Below, in pieces: positions 8,822 to 18,100 of a stretch of DNA of 64,000 nucleotides. Each line of letters opens with the position of its first letter. Within the stretch, counting starts at the first letter, position 1. The notes beneath the pieces are model-generated. The model was not told the origin of the DNA. It worked only from the letters and a program-made list of their open reading frames with translations, and did no database searches. Position numbers and translations under genes: made by a program. This DNA comes from Geobacter sp. SVR. Lineage in GTDB: Bacteria > Desulfobacterota > Desulfuromonadia > Geobacterales > Pseudopelobacteraceae. The stretch is from NCBI RefSeq assembly GCF_016865365.1, contig NZ_AP024469.1, positions 3,502,501 through 3,566,500 of the forward strand, read 5' to 3'.

Positions 8822-11464
8822 TTACGGATTCAGCCTGGCCAGGAGGCTCCTGGCCTGCTGCGCCTCGGCGAAATCCTGCTTCACCAGCGCCTTCCGCAAC
8901 CTGACCACTGCCTGCCGGTTCTCGCCCGAAGCCTGATGAGCCAGCGCCAGATGGTAATTGATGGTAGAGTTCCCCGGCAGTAAGGCCTCGGCCTTCTCCA
9001 GAATGCGGATTGCTTCGTTGTTGCGGTTGTTTCTGAAAAGCGCGTACCCCAGCGTGTCCATGACAGCAGCATTGGCCGGTTCCAGCGCCATGGCACTCTC
9101 CGCCAGACGCAGGGCATCCTCCCGGCTGCCGTATCCGTCGGCACACAGCATGGCCAGGTTGTTGAGCGCCGGGGTAAAGGTGTCCTGGATTGCCAGTGCG
9201 GCGCGATATTTGGCAACCGCCTCGTTCTTTCTACCCCGGGCCTCCAGGAAAATGCCCTGGGCGTGGTAGGCGGGTGCAAAGCCGGGCAGCTTGCGCACGA
9301 TGTCGCTGCAGGTTTCCATGGCCCGATCAAAGCTCCCCTTCCCGGCATACAGGTTGGCCAGCATCAGGGCTGCCATGGGGTTGTTGTCCAGCGCCACCCC
9401 TTTTTTGAGGGCCGCGATGGCTTCCTCGAGGTTGTTCTGCTCCCGGTGGACCGAAGCCAGCAGCATGTATCCCTGGGATGATCCCGGTTTCCGGTCTATG
9501 GCTCGCTGGGCATGCTTGAGCGCCTCCGGCAGTTTCTGCATTGCCACATAGGTGCCCACCCGCAGGGAGATGCCGCGTTCCGGTGCGAAGGCCTCGATAT
9601 CCTCAATGACTGCCAGGGCCTGTTTGTACTGTTTGTCCCTGAGATACAGGAGAGCCTTCTGCTCCATGATCGGGGCCGAGCGCGGCACGGCCCGGGCAGC
9701 CTCTTCCAGGGTGGCAAGCGCCCTGGAGTTGTCTCCCTTCCGTTCGTAATGGCTTGCCAGGGCCTGATACGCCGTCGGATTGCGGGTCTCCGCCGCCTTG
9801 AGGTAATGATTGAGCGCTTCCCCGTCATTGCCGGAAAGCTCCAAAAGGGCGGCCATGCGCACGTTGGCCCCCACGTTGGCCGGGTCTTTCCGTAGGATCT
9901 CGGAGTATTCCCCCAGCGCGGCGGAGGCATCGCCACGGGCTGAGTAATAGGCGGCCAGGGAAAAGGAGGCATCGAAGGAGCCGGGGTTGATCTCCTTTGC
10001 CTTGCGCAGGTAGCGGACAGCTTCAGCCGTCTTGTTGTCCGTCAGCATGATTTTGGCCATGCCGGTATAGAGCACGGCATCTTCCGGCTTGCCGGAGAGC
10101 CCCTCCTTGAGGACTGACAACGCTTTGGCGTGGTTTTTCCGATGCATGTAGAACGAGCACAGGATCAGCCGGGTGTTGAGCAGCTCCGGGGCCACCCGCA
10201 CCGCTGTCAGCAGATCCGCCTCCACTTCGGCCGTCCGTCCCTGGCTCAGATGAAACAGCCCCTTCTTGAGGTGGCTTTCCACAAGCTTGGGGTCAAGCTG
10301 CGTTGCCGCATCGAGCTCCCTCATGCCATCGGAATACATCCCCTTTGCCATGTAGGCGCTGCCCAGCAGGTTGCGGGCAAAGGCATTTTTGCCGTCCGCC
10401 TCCACAACCCGCGACAGTTCCGTAACGGCGTCGTCGAGGCGCTTCTGCTTCAGCAGAATCATGCCGGTCATAAGCCGTGCCTGGATGAAGGTGGGTACTC
10501 TGTCGAGAATCAGCCGGAATTGGCTGAGGGCGTTTTCCAGTTCTCCCTGGTGGTAGTGGCTGAGCCCCAGGAAGTAATATCCGCTGACGCTCGGGCGCAG
10601 CTTATTGGCGGTCTGCAGGGCCGCAATCGCATCCGGGAAGTTATTGCGGCGATAGAGAACCATGCCTTTCAGGCGGTTCCCTTCGGGACTTTTGGGGAAT
10701 CGCTTGAGCAGGTCCGCGGCTGCCGCCTCCGCAGCTGCGACATTTCCCATCTCGAGCTTCAGAAGGCCCGCCTTGTAGTATGGCAGTGGATCGGCGGTAT
10801 TGATCTCCGCCAGTTTGGCATAGAGCGCCAGGGCCTGCTCATTGCGGCCGGCGGAGCGTTCCAGGTCGGCCAGCAGGTGATAGGCTCTGACGTTGCGCGG
10901 TTCGGCCCTGACGACCTCTTCCAGAAGCTTCCTGGCCCTGGCTGCCTCCCCCCGTGTGGCGTAGTGCGCCGCAAGCTCCAGCGTGGTGCTGGTTTTTCCC
11001 GGCTCTTTCCGCAGCGCACGCAGGAAGGACTCCTCCGCCTCACGAGGCATGGATCTGATGTCATAGGCGACTCCCATGATCTCCAGGGCCGCGGCTGATT
11101 CGGGCTCGATGGACAGGTATTCCCTGGCCTGGGCGATCGCCAATTCCGGCTTGCGGAGAGCATTGTAGAGCCGCCCCATATCCAGCGGTATTTCACGCTG
11201 ACTGGGGTTCAACCGCTTTACCTTCTGGAACTCCTTCTCGGCGAGTTCGTACTTCCCGGCCAGCACATAGGCCCTGGCCAACTGCAGCCGGGCATTCAGA
11301 AAGTTCTGATCCTTTTCCAGCGCATTCCTGAAGAGCACGATGGCACCACTGGCATTGCCGTCATGCAGTTTCCTGACCCCTTCGGCATACAGCTCGTCAC
11401 TGGTTTCACCGCTGCATCCGGCAATGCCGACGATGATGGCCAGCGCCAGTATTTTTTTATGCAC
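8822..11464 (-). CDS. PEP-CTERM system TPR-repeat lipoprotein (PrsT-like)
   Basis: An 880-residue lipoprotein built almost entirely from tetratricopeptide repeats (about twenty), with recurring A..A...L.K and P.....A motifs. The start is GTG at 11462-11464, eight bases after GGAGG; it gives a short lipoprotein signal with lipobox-like VGIAGC. The architecture matches the XrtA/PEP-CTERM system TPR lipoprotein (TIGR02917, PrsT). It is probably a scaffold in the periplasm or on the outer membrane for EPS export or for surface PEP-CTERM protein handling. It is the first gene of the minus-strand EPS block; about 260 bases separate it from the sugar transferase gene, so an internal promoter there is possible. 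Confidence 0.9.
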   Translation of the reverse strand: MHKKILALAIIVGIAGCSGETSDELYAEGVRKLHDGNASGAIVLFRNALEKDQNFLNARLQLARAYVLAGKYELAEKEFQKVKRLNPSQREIPLDMGRLYNALRKPELAIAQAREYLSIEPESAAALEIMGVAYDIRSMPREAEESFLRALRKEPGKTSTTLELAAHYATRGEAARARKLLEEVVRAEPRNVRAYHLLADLERSAGRNEQALALYAKLAEINTADPLPYYKAGLLKLEMGNVAAAEAAAADLLKRFPKSPEGNRLKGMVLYRRNNFPDAIAALQTANKLRPSVSGYYFLGLSHYHQGELENALSQFRLILDRVPTFIQARLMTGMILLKQKRLDDAVTELSRVVEADGKNAFARNLLGSAYMAKGMYSDGMRELDAATQLDPKLVESHLKKGLFHLSQGRTAEVEADLLTAVRVAPELLNTRLILCSFYMHRKNHAKALSVLKEGLSGKPEDAVLYTGMAKIMLTDNKTAEAVRYLRKAKEINPGSFDASFSLAAYYSARGDASAALGEYSEILRKDPANVGANVRMAALLELSGNDGEALNHYLKAAETRNPTAYQALASHYERKGDNSRALATLEEAARAVPRSAPIMEQKALLYLRDKQYKQALAVIEDIEAFAPERGISLRVGTYVAMQKLPEALKHAQRAIDRKPGSSQGYMLLASVHREQNNLEEAIAALKKGVALDNNPMAALMLANLYAGKGSFDRAMETCSDIVRKLPGFAPAYHAQGIFLEARGRKNEAVAKYRAALAIQDTFTPALNNLAMLCADGYGSREDALRLAESAMALEPANAAVMDTLGYALFRNNRNNEAIRILEKAEALLPGNSTINYHLALAHQASGENRQAVVRLRKALVKQDFAEAQQARSLLARLNP

Positions 11465-11736
11465 AGACTCAACCTCCTCCGTCATGTACCGTTTTTATCC
11501 ATCCAGATAACACAGGCGATACCACGAACCATGCCATGCCGGTCGCAGGCGTAATTCAACGAAAAAACAGCGCGTTGCAGTCAGGCTATAAAAAGGGGCA
11601 CTCAACGAAATTTGCCGGTGAAGGGCTGGCGCTGCTCCGGAACGCCGAAAAAACGCAGGTATGGCTCGGGTAAAAAATGTGACCGATGTTAATGGAGTTG
11701 CACACTGAAGGGCCAATTGCGGATGCGCTGCAGCAA

Positions 11737-11782
11737 AATGTAAGAAATTGTGTGTGTTTTGTCGGTTTTCTTTACGGTTTTG
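11737..11782 (+). promoter_or_regulatory. candidate upstream activator site for a PrsR-like regulator
   Basis: GTAAGAAA near 11740 faces an inverted TTTCTTTAC around 11767-11775. The right part, GTCGGTTTTCTTTACGG then TTTTG (11761-11782), recurs at 12676-12697 with 19 of 22 positions identical. It lies roughly 60-100 bases before the -24 element, a normal distance for sigma-54 activator sites. Assignment to the PrsR-like protein encoded at 18844-20352 is inferred. Confidence 0.5.
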
Positions 11783-11838
11783 CTCCCCTCTTTCGATTGC
11801 CCCTCAAAATACCCCTTCTAAATCGGTCGGATGCGGAT

Positions 11839-11854
11839 TGGCATATCAGTTGCT
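11839..11854 (+). promoter_or_regulatory. sigma-54 (-24/-12) promoter of the PEP-CTERM gene
   Basis: TGGCA (11839-11843) is followed after exactly six bases by TTGCT (11850-11854), so the invariant GG and GC are 12 bases apart, as RpoN promoters require. It points toward the PEP-CTERM gene starting at 12046, implying a leader of about 180 bases. Sigma-54 plus PrsR control of PEP-CTERM proteins is known in related systems. Confidence 0.75.
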
Positions 11855-12045
11855 GGATCTATCTGAAAAGCGGAGGGAGCAGTTTTTCCTGGGACCGCGG
11901 TTGCGAAAAACCAATGAAAACCCAAAACTGCTGCCGCTTCGGCGGCCATTACACGGTGAAAGGTGGTGATGCAGGGAGAGCTGGCGATCCGGTCGGATCG
12001 CACGAACAAATTTCTTGTGAAGGATGACAAGAAAGGAGGCGCATC

Positions 12046-12591
12046 ATGAGGAAAATTCTGCCACTGCTGGCCTGCCTGGGGTTGTTGGCCCTGGGGTCAG
12101 CGGGTAGCGCCGTCGCTTTCAGCGACCACATAGTGCTGAATCAGCAATTGAACGGAAACAGCACCTTCAGCTGGCAACACAATCTGCCCGGCGATTTCAA
12201 CCCCTCCGTTGACACCATCACCTCCGCAACCTTGAGCATCAACGCCCTGGCCAATGGTGTGGACGTACTGCTGGCGGAAAACTCGGTGCTGATAGGGACC
12301 CTGCTGGGGCCTCCGACGCAGCGCTGGGATTATTCATCCATGGATTTCACCAAGGATGGGTTCAACATCAAGAACATCTTTGCCAGCACCAACGTGGGGG
12401 ACAAGCTGGACATATCGGTCCTGGCCTTCGGACAATCGCTGGCACTGACCGATTCGACCTTCACCATGGAGTTTACTCAGGGGGGTCAGGGGGGCGGTGG
12501 TGCACCGGTTCCGGAACCAGCAACGCTCCTGTTGCTTGGCTCCGGTCTGAGCGGTTTGGCCCTCTGGGGCAAGAGGCGCAAAACAGCCTGA
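12046..12591 (+). CDS. PEP-CTERM sorting-domain protein
   Basis: A 181-residue surface protein and presumed exosortase substrate. It has an N-terminal signal peptide (helix LPLLACLGLLALGSA), a Thr/Ser/Asn-rich beta-type mature region, a Gly-rich linker (QGGQGGGG) and a textbook C-terminal sorting tail: VPEPATLLLLG, a hydrophobic helix, then the basic end GKRRKTA. The exosortase should cleave near the PEP motif and release the protein to the surface or EPS matrix. AAAGGAGG lies six bases before the ATG. A sigma-54 promoter lies about 190 bases upstream and a strong terminator follows. The exosortase gene must lie elsewhere, likely left of this window. The mature domain was not recognised. Confidence 0.93.
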   Translation: MRKILPLLACLGLLALGSAGSAVAFSDHIVLNQQLNGNSTFSWQHNLPGDFNPSVDTITSATLSINALANGVDVLLAENSVLIGTLLGPPTQRWDYSSMDFTKDGFNIKNIFASTNVGDKLDISVLAFGQSLALTDSTFTMEFTQGGQGGGGAPVPEPATLLLLGSGLSGLALWGKRRKTA

Positions 12592-12610
12592 TGTCAGGCA
12601 GCTGAATCCC

Positions 12611-12644
12611 AAAACGGCGGGACGCGAGCCCCGCCGTTTTTTTT
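12611..12644 (+). terminator. Rho-independent terminator after the PEP-CTERM gene
   Basis: The stem AAAACGGCGGG (12611-12621) pairs with CCCGCCG plus the following T tract (ending 12644). It starts 19 bases after the PEP-CTERM stop codon and isolates that gene from the signalling genes downstream. Confidence 0.9.
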
Positions 12645-12675
12645 CGAAAAGGTGCGCTGCATGCACGCAGCCCCT

Positions 12676-12697
12676 GTCGGTTTTTCTTACGTTTTTG
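12676..12697 (+). promoter_or_regulatory. second copy of the candidate activator motif
   Basis: GTCGGTTTTTCTTACG followed by TTTTTG matches the motif at 11761-11782 at 19 of 22 positions. It lies between the PEP-CTERM terminator and the REC-PAS-GGDEF gene. No -24/-12 element is visible in the 110 bases that follow, so the target promoter is unclear. Confidence 0.35.
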
Positions 12698-12810
12698 GAA
12701 AGCGGGAATCCACCCACGTAAAAGCGGGCCATACGGCAGATCAACAGGCTTCTCCCCCTTTCCCTGATTCAACCTTTCAATTCGGGATGCCATCGCCACG
12801 AGGAGGCCCC

Positions 12811-14319
12811 ATGTCGACCACCGCAAAGATCCTGGTAGCCGAGGACGATGTAAACGGAGCCCATTATCTGAGCCAGTCGCTCAACAGGCTGGGATACAGC
12901 GTTACCGATGTGGTCCACGCCGGAGAGGATGTCATCGGCAACGTGGCCAGGGAACAGCCCGACCTGATCCTGATGGATGTGACTCTCAACGGCGAGATCG
13001 ACGGAATCAGGGCAGCGGAGATTCTGCACGTTGATTACGATATCCCCATCATCTACCTCACCGCCCACACGGACAACGAGGTGTTCCAGCGCGCCCAGAT
13101 AACGGTTCCTCACGGTTATCTCGTCAAGCCCTTTGACATAACCCACCTCCAGCATGCCATCGAGATCGCGCTGAGCAAACATGGCTACGAGAAGTGGCTG
13201 AAAGAGAGCGAAAGCAGGTACCGCACCATCTTCGAGGTGAGCGGCAGCGCCATGATGATCATCAACGAGCTGGGCGCGACGACCATGGTCAATGGCGAGT
13301 TCCAGCGACTGACGGGCTATTCCCGGGAGGATGCGGAAAGCGGAAAGAACTGGAGCGAGTTTTTCCAGGATGAGGACCGCGCGGCAATCGCCGACCTCCA
13401 GCAGCAGGCGTGCCAGCAGGGCGGCACGGGAGACCATCGCCCGGAGCTCAGGCTCAGGGTCAGGGATGGCGGTACCAGGATCGTCACCATCGATATACGG
13501 CCGGTTCCGGCCAGTTCGACCATGATCGTCTCCATGAACGACATCACCGGACTCAAGCGGGCCGAAAAGGAAATCGGTCAGCTCAACGACGAACTCTCGA
13601 AGATCAATGCAGATTTAATGCAGGAAATCGCCGAACGCAAAAAGGTCGAAAAACAGCTCAAACACCAGGCCGACCACGATCCATTGACCGGCCTTCCCAA
13701 CCGGGTGCTTCTCTTCGATCGCCTGAAGCAGGCTTTTGCCTTCGATGACCGGCACAATTCGCTGCTGGCACTGATGATGCTCGATCTGGACAATTTCAAA
13801 TCGATCAACGACACCATGGGACATCTCTCCGGCGACATCCTGCTGAAAAAGGTAGCCAAACGGCTGCAGCAATGCATGCGCCAGTACGACACCGTTGGCC
13901 GGATCGGCGGAGACGAGTTCGTGATCGTGGCCAACGATATCCAGAACATCCACGACATCATCAAGTTTGCCGAAAAGGTCAAGGGCCTGTTCGAACAGCC
14001 TTTCGAGATCATCGGCCAGCAGGTCTACGCCACCACCAGCATCGGCGTGGCGGTCTATCCGATCCATGGAACCAGCGTCAAGATGCTGATGTCAAAGGCC
14101 GATGCCGCCATGTATACCGCCAAGAATTCGGGTAAAAACGCCTATTGCTTCTACTCGAGCGCAATGGACATGAAAGAGCCGGAACACAGCCAGATGAGGG
14201 CACGCCGCCGCACGGTGAACCAGGGACCGGAGACCGGGGATCAGGGACCGGGAAAACCTTTAGAATCAGGGGCCGGAGACCAGGGACCAGGGACCGGGAA
14301 AACCTATGGGGATCTTTGA
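12811..14319 (+). CDS. REC-PAS-GGDEF response regulator, probable diguanylate cyclase
   Basis: A 502-residue cytoplasmic signalling protein. The order is receiver domain (about 1-125, with LILMDVTLNGEIDG around the phospho-acceptor Asp), PAS sensor (about 135-245), a coiled linker, and a diguanylate cyclase domain. The catalytic GGDEF is intact at residues 366-370, and an RxxD inhibitory site (RQYD, 357-360) sits five residues before it, so it should make cyclic-di-GMP with product feedback. The ATG at 12811 has AGGAGG upstream. The last 30-odd residues (from about 470) are encoded by a heptamer-rich repeat and are probably unstructured. Placement beside the PEP-CTERM gene suggests it links signalling to EPS production. 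Confidence 0.9.
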   Translation: MSTTAKILVAEDDVNGAHYLSQSLNRLGYSVTDVVHAGEDVIGNVAREQPDLILMDVTLNGEIDGIRAAEILHVDYDIPIIYLTAHTDNEVFQRAQITVPHGYLVKPFDITHLQHAIEIALSKHGYEKWLKESESRYRTIFEVSGSAMMIINELGATTMVNGEFQRLTGYSREDAESGKNWSEFFQDEDRAAIADLQQQACQQGGTGDHRPELRLRVRDGGTRIVTIDIRPVPASSTMIVSMNDITGLKRAEKEIGQLNDELSKINADLMQEIAERKKVEKQLKHQADHDPLTGLPNRVLLFDRLKQAFAFDDRHNSLLALMMLDLDNFKSINDTMGHLSGDILLKKVAKRLQQCMRQYDTVGRIGGDEFVIVANDIQNIHDIIKFAEKVKGLFEQPFEIIGQQVYATTSIGVAVYPIHGTSVKMLMSKADAAMYTAKNSGKNAYCFYSSAMDMKEPEHSQMRARRRTVNQGPETGDQGPGKPLESGAGDQGPGTGKTYGDL

Positions 14320-14370
14320 CCAGAGGGTATTTGAAAGATTTTGATGTTACCGGTCCCTGGTCCCTGATCA
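14219..14370. repeat. heptamer-rich hairpin repeat, copy 2 (partly coding)
   Basis: Repeated GGGACCG/GAGACCG-like units, a core ending GAAAGATTTTGATGTTACC, and an inverted right arm GGTCCCTGGTCCCTG. Orientation is opposite to copy 1. The first 100 bases encode the tail of the GGDEF protein, including its stop codon; the remainder lies in front of the Crp/Fnr gene. Confidence 0.8.
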
Positions 14371-14388
14371 CAGCCTTTCGAGGTATCC

Positions 14389-15081
14389 ATGAAAAACTCC
14401 ACTGCCCTTGACCATCGACACACGCTGGAAAAAATTCCGCTGTTTTCCTGTCTGTTGGCCGACAAGCGGGCCAAACTGCAACAGATCATCTCGGAGAAAC
14501 ACTATAAGAAGAATTCGATCATCCTGATGGAGGATGACTCCAAGAACTACATGTACGTGATTTTTTCGGGAAAGATCAAAGTCGTGCGGGTCAACCCGGA
14601 CGGCAAGGAGCAGATCCTGGTCATCCGCAAACGGGGGGATTTTTTCGGAGAAATGACGCTGCTGGACGGGAAGGCGCAGCCGGCGACGATTGTGGCCATG
14701 GAAGACGCCACCGTGGGCCTGATCTCCAAAAGTGACTTCGAGCAGTTTTTCATGAAAGATGAAAACGTGCTGAAGCAGATCATCGCGCTCCTCTGCGAAC
14801 GGCTGAGGGAGTCATGGATGCTGCTGAGGGTCCTGAGCCTCAGTGATGCCGAAACCAGGGTCCGGGCCGTGCTGGCGCACATCAGTTCGGTCTATGGCGT
14901 CAAAGACCTGCGGGGCATCATCATTCCTTTCAAGCTGACCCACAAGGAAATCGCGGATCATGCGGCCCTCACCAGGGAAACAGTCAGCAGGCTGCTCTCC
15001 CGCCTGAGCCAGTCGGGGGAGATCGAAATCATCGACAACAAGAACATCGTGCTGAAGTCGAATTTCGAGAAACCGTATTAG
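14389..15081 (+). CDS. Crp/Fnr-family transcriptional regulator
   Basis: A 230-residue regulator with an N-terminal cyclic-nucleotide-binding-like domain (about 15-130; GDFFGEMTLLDGKAQPAT is the phosphate-binding-cassette region) and a C-terminal winged helix (about 150-225; LTHKEIADHAALTRETVSR). The Cys cluster of oxygen-sensing FNR is absent, so it is not an iron-sulfur FNR. Whether it binds cAMP, another nucleotide or nothing cannot be told; the region reads GEMTLLDGKAQPA rather than the strict CRP cassette. It is flanked on both sides by heptamer-rich repeats and is adjacent to c-di-GMP and EPS genes, so control of matrix genes is plausible. Start ATG 14389. Confidence 0.87.
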   Translation: MKNSTALDHRHTLEKIPLFSCLLADKRAKLQQIISEKHYKKNSIILMEDDSKNYMYVIFSGKIKVVRVNPDGKEQILVIRKRGDFFGEMTLLDGKAQPATIVAMEDATVGLISKSDFEQFFMKDENVLKQIIALLCERLRESWMLLRVLSLSDAETRVRAVLAHISSVYGVKDLRGIIIPFKLTHKEIADHAALTRETVSRLLSRLSQSGEIEIIDNKNIVLKSNFEKPY

Positions 15082-15083
15082 AG

Positions 15084-15197
15084 GCAGGGACCGGTAATCG
15101 GGGACTGGGGACTGGGGACTGGGGACTGGTAACGTCAAAACCTCTTTCAGTCTCACAGTCAAAGGTTTTGCCAGTCCCCAATCCCCAGTCCCCGTCT
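15084..15197. repeat. heptamer-rich hairpin repeat, copy 3
   Basis: Four successive GGGACTG units form the left arm, the core reads GTAACGTCAAAACCTCTTT...CAAAGGTTTTGCC, and the right arm is the inverted CAGTCCCCAATCCCCAGTCCC. It lies between two converging genes (Crp/Fnr and hybrid kinase) and could fold as a bidirectional stop. Confidence 0.85.
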
Positions 15198-18100
15198 TCA
15201 GATCAATCCCTGCTCCCTCATCTGGTAGACCTGCCTTCTTACCAGCGGCACCTCCTTTTCCAGTGAATGGACCAGGCGCCTGACTGACTCGTGGTTATGC
15301 AGGCCGGAACTGTTCTGAATGCCGGCGCAGATGGCGGTCACCCTGCGCAGGCCGAGATTCCTGCTGCCCCCCTGAAGCTGGTGGGCAGTGGCATACACCC
15401 CTGAAAAATTGCCCTCCGACACTGCCAGATGCAAGAGAGGCATGTTTTTTTCGATATTCTCCAGAAACGGCTCCACAACCGTGGACACCAGGTCCTTGCC
15501 GCTCTTCTTGAATATCACCAACAGCTTCTGCAACCGTTCCGCATCGAATATCCCCCCTGCCCCGACGTCGGTTTCAGGTTCGCATTCCGCGAATGCAGCC
15601 TCTTTCAGCAAACCGGGAGATACCCACCGCGTCAGCGTTTCCAGCAGCTCCTGCGACCGGACCGGTTTGCTGAGATAGTCGTCCATGCCCGCCAGGAGGC
15701 ACTTTTCCCGGTAGCCCCTGATGGCGTTGGCAGTAAGAGCTATGATAACGGTGTGCCTGGATGTGCCCTCGCGGCTCCGGATCTCCGCCGTAGCCTCGAA
15801 TCCGTCCATATGCGGCATGTTGCAGTCCATGAAGACGATATCGTAGGGATGCCGGCAGGCCATTTCAACCGCCTCGCTGCCGCTGGTGGCCACGTCGGCG
15901 GTGCAGCCGAGAAACTGGAGCATGGCGGCCGCCACCTCTTCGCTGGCAGGATTGTCCTCCACCAGGAGCACACGCAGGCTTGCGAAGGGAGCCGCCGGCC
16001 GCGCGGTAACCGGGGCGTCCTTCCCGGCTCCGTCGTCATGCTGCGGAAACGGGGATACGGCCTGCAGGGCTTTCACGAGGCCGTGCATGCGGATCGGCTT
16101 GTCAAGGAACGCCGCAAACATATCGTGGGTAGAGTCGACCGTCTTCCGGCAGCGGTGGATGTCCGCCGACAGCAGGATCAGCCTTGTGGAGGCGAGATCC
16201 CTGTGCTCCTTGATGATCCTTCCGAGGGTGGCACCATCCATGTCGGGCATGTTCTGGTCGATCAGAACGATCCGGAAGGGGTCGTTGCCGGCCAGTGCGC
16301 CATTCAGCAATTCCAGCGCAGCTTCGCCCGACAGAGAGGAACTGCAGCGCATCCCCCGAAACGCCAGGTGCTTGGCGAGCATCTGGCAGTTCTGGTATTC
16401 GTCGTCCACGACCAGTACCCGTGTGCCGGACAAACCGGAGAGGGAATCACTGACAACGGGGTACGAGGTGTCCAGCGCCAGTGCCAGCTCGAACCAGAAA
16501 AGCGAACCGCTGCCCGCAGTGCTGTGCGCACCGATCGTGCCCCCCATCCGCTCCACCAGGCTCTTGCTGATGGCCAGCCCCAACCCGGTACCGGCGAACT
16601 TGCGATGGGTAACCGACTCCACCCGATAGAACTTCTGAAACAGCAGCGGGATCTTGTCATCCGGGATTCCGACACCGGTATCCCTGACCCGGATCATGAA
16701 GAGCGGGTCAGCTCCCTCCCCTGCCGAACATTCGACCTCGATGGTCACATGACCCTTTTCGGTGAATTTGACTGCATTGCCCGCCAGGTTCACCAGCACC
16801 TGCCTGATGCGCCCAGCATCGCCGATCAGATGGGTCGGGATCTCAGGCGGACAGTTGACGATGATTTCAACCTGCTTGCCGGCAGTTTTCGGAGAGAGCA
16901 GATCAGCCACCTCTTCACAGAGCGAACGCAAATCGAAGGGCGCCGGCTTGATTTCCACTTTTCCCGATTCGACCTTCGAAAAATCGAGGATATCGTTGAT
17001 AATCTCGAGCAGCGTATCGGCTGAATTGAGTATGCCGCCGGCGAGTATGCGCTGCTGCTCGGTGAGTTCGGTCTTCATGAGCAGGTCGGCCATGCCGATC
17101 ACGCTGGTCATGGGTGTGCGGATCTCATGGCTCATGGTGGCGAGAAAATCGCTTTTGGCGCGGTTGGCGGTTTCAGCCATCCTGTGCGCCACCATCAGCT
17201 CATGGGACTGCTGCACGATCCGGTCTCGCGATTTCTCCAGTTCATGCATGTAGCTGGTGATCTTCTCATCGGCCTGCCTGTGCGACAGGGCCAGGGCCAG
17301 GTGATCCCCGATCCGTTCGAGCATGGCAATCAGCCGCGGCGTGAAGCGTTCCCTGGCCTGATCCGCGAAATGCATCACCCCGAGTATCTTGCCCCCTGTG
17401 CGAAGCGGGATGACGGCTATCGATTCATAGCCGCAGCAGTCGCGCTGCCCCCGGATCCGGTGGATCCCGCCAAAATCGCATTTTTGCAGCACGTCGGAGG
17501 ATGAATTGGTCCAGAATGAACCGTTGTCGGTAAAGAAGGGGCGGGAGGGATCGGTACAGCCGGTCAGCACTGCGCCGCATAGGCTTTCGAGAAAAGGGGG
17601 ATCGCAGGTGGCCGTTTCGTCGGGGCACACGGCCAGCAAATCGAGGGTTCCGGTCTCAAACTCGTGGAGGCGTCCTGCCGCGGCCTCATGCAGGGGGTCG
17701 TCATTGGCCGTACACATCCTGATGCCTGTCCTGACCCCCCCCAGCAAGCCGGCCAGGAAGGTCGTCGCCCGCTGCCGGAGATCATCGATACCGGTGCTGC
17801 TGTTGATGTGGTGCAGCAGCTCTATGGTTGCATCGTGTTCCCTTTCAACATGCCTCCAGTCGCTGGTGTCGATGATCGAGACCATGCTGCCGGGAGCTCC
17901 GGGCACCCTTTTGATGCTGAAAATGATCTCCCGGGCATTCCCCCGCCGATCGTAGAAGGATGCCTCGCAATGTATGGGAGCAAGGGCAGGCACCATTCTC
18001 ATTAGATTGACGTAGCCGCTGACCGCTTCGAGGTCCTGGCCGAGGAAGAAATCGGTCAGACGCTTTCTGTGCTCCAGCTCGCTGCGGGAGTAGCCCGACA

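Larger units (their letters stand above)
11465..12045. other. divergent intergenic control region
   Basis: About 580 bases without a gene separate the minus-strand EPS block from the plus-strand PEP-CTERM gene. It holds the sigma-54 promoter and motif pair listed separately, on the PEP-CTERM side. I found no sigma-54 consensus facing the TPR lipoprotein gene, and no convincing sigma-70 pair. Confidence 0.6.

Noticed and set aside
15084-15197. Tandem GGGACTG units as CRISPR repeats
   Set aside because: Units are only 7 bases, contiguous and part of a palindrome; there are no spacers and no cas genes.
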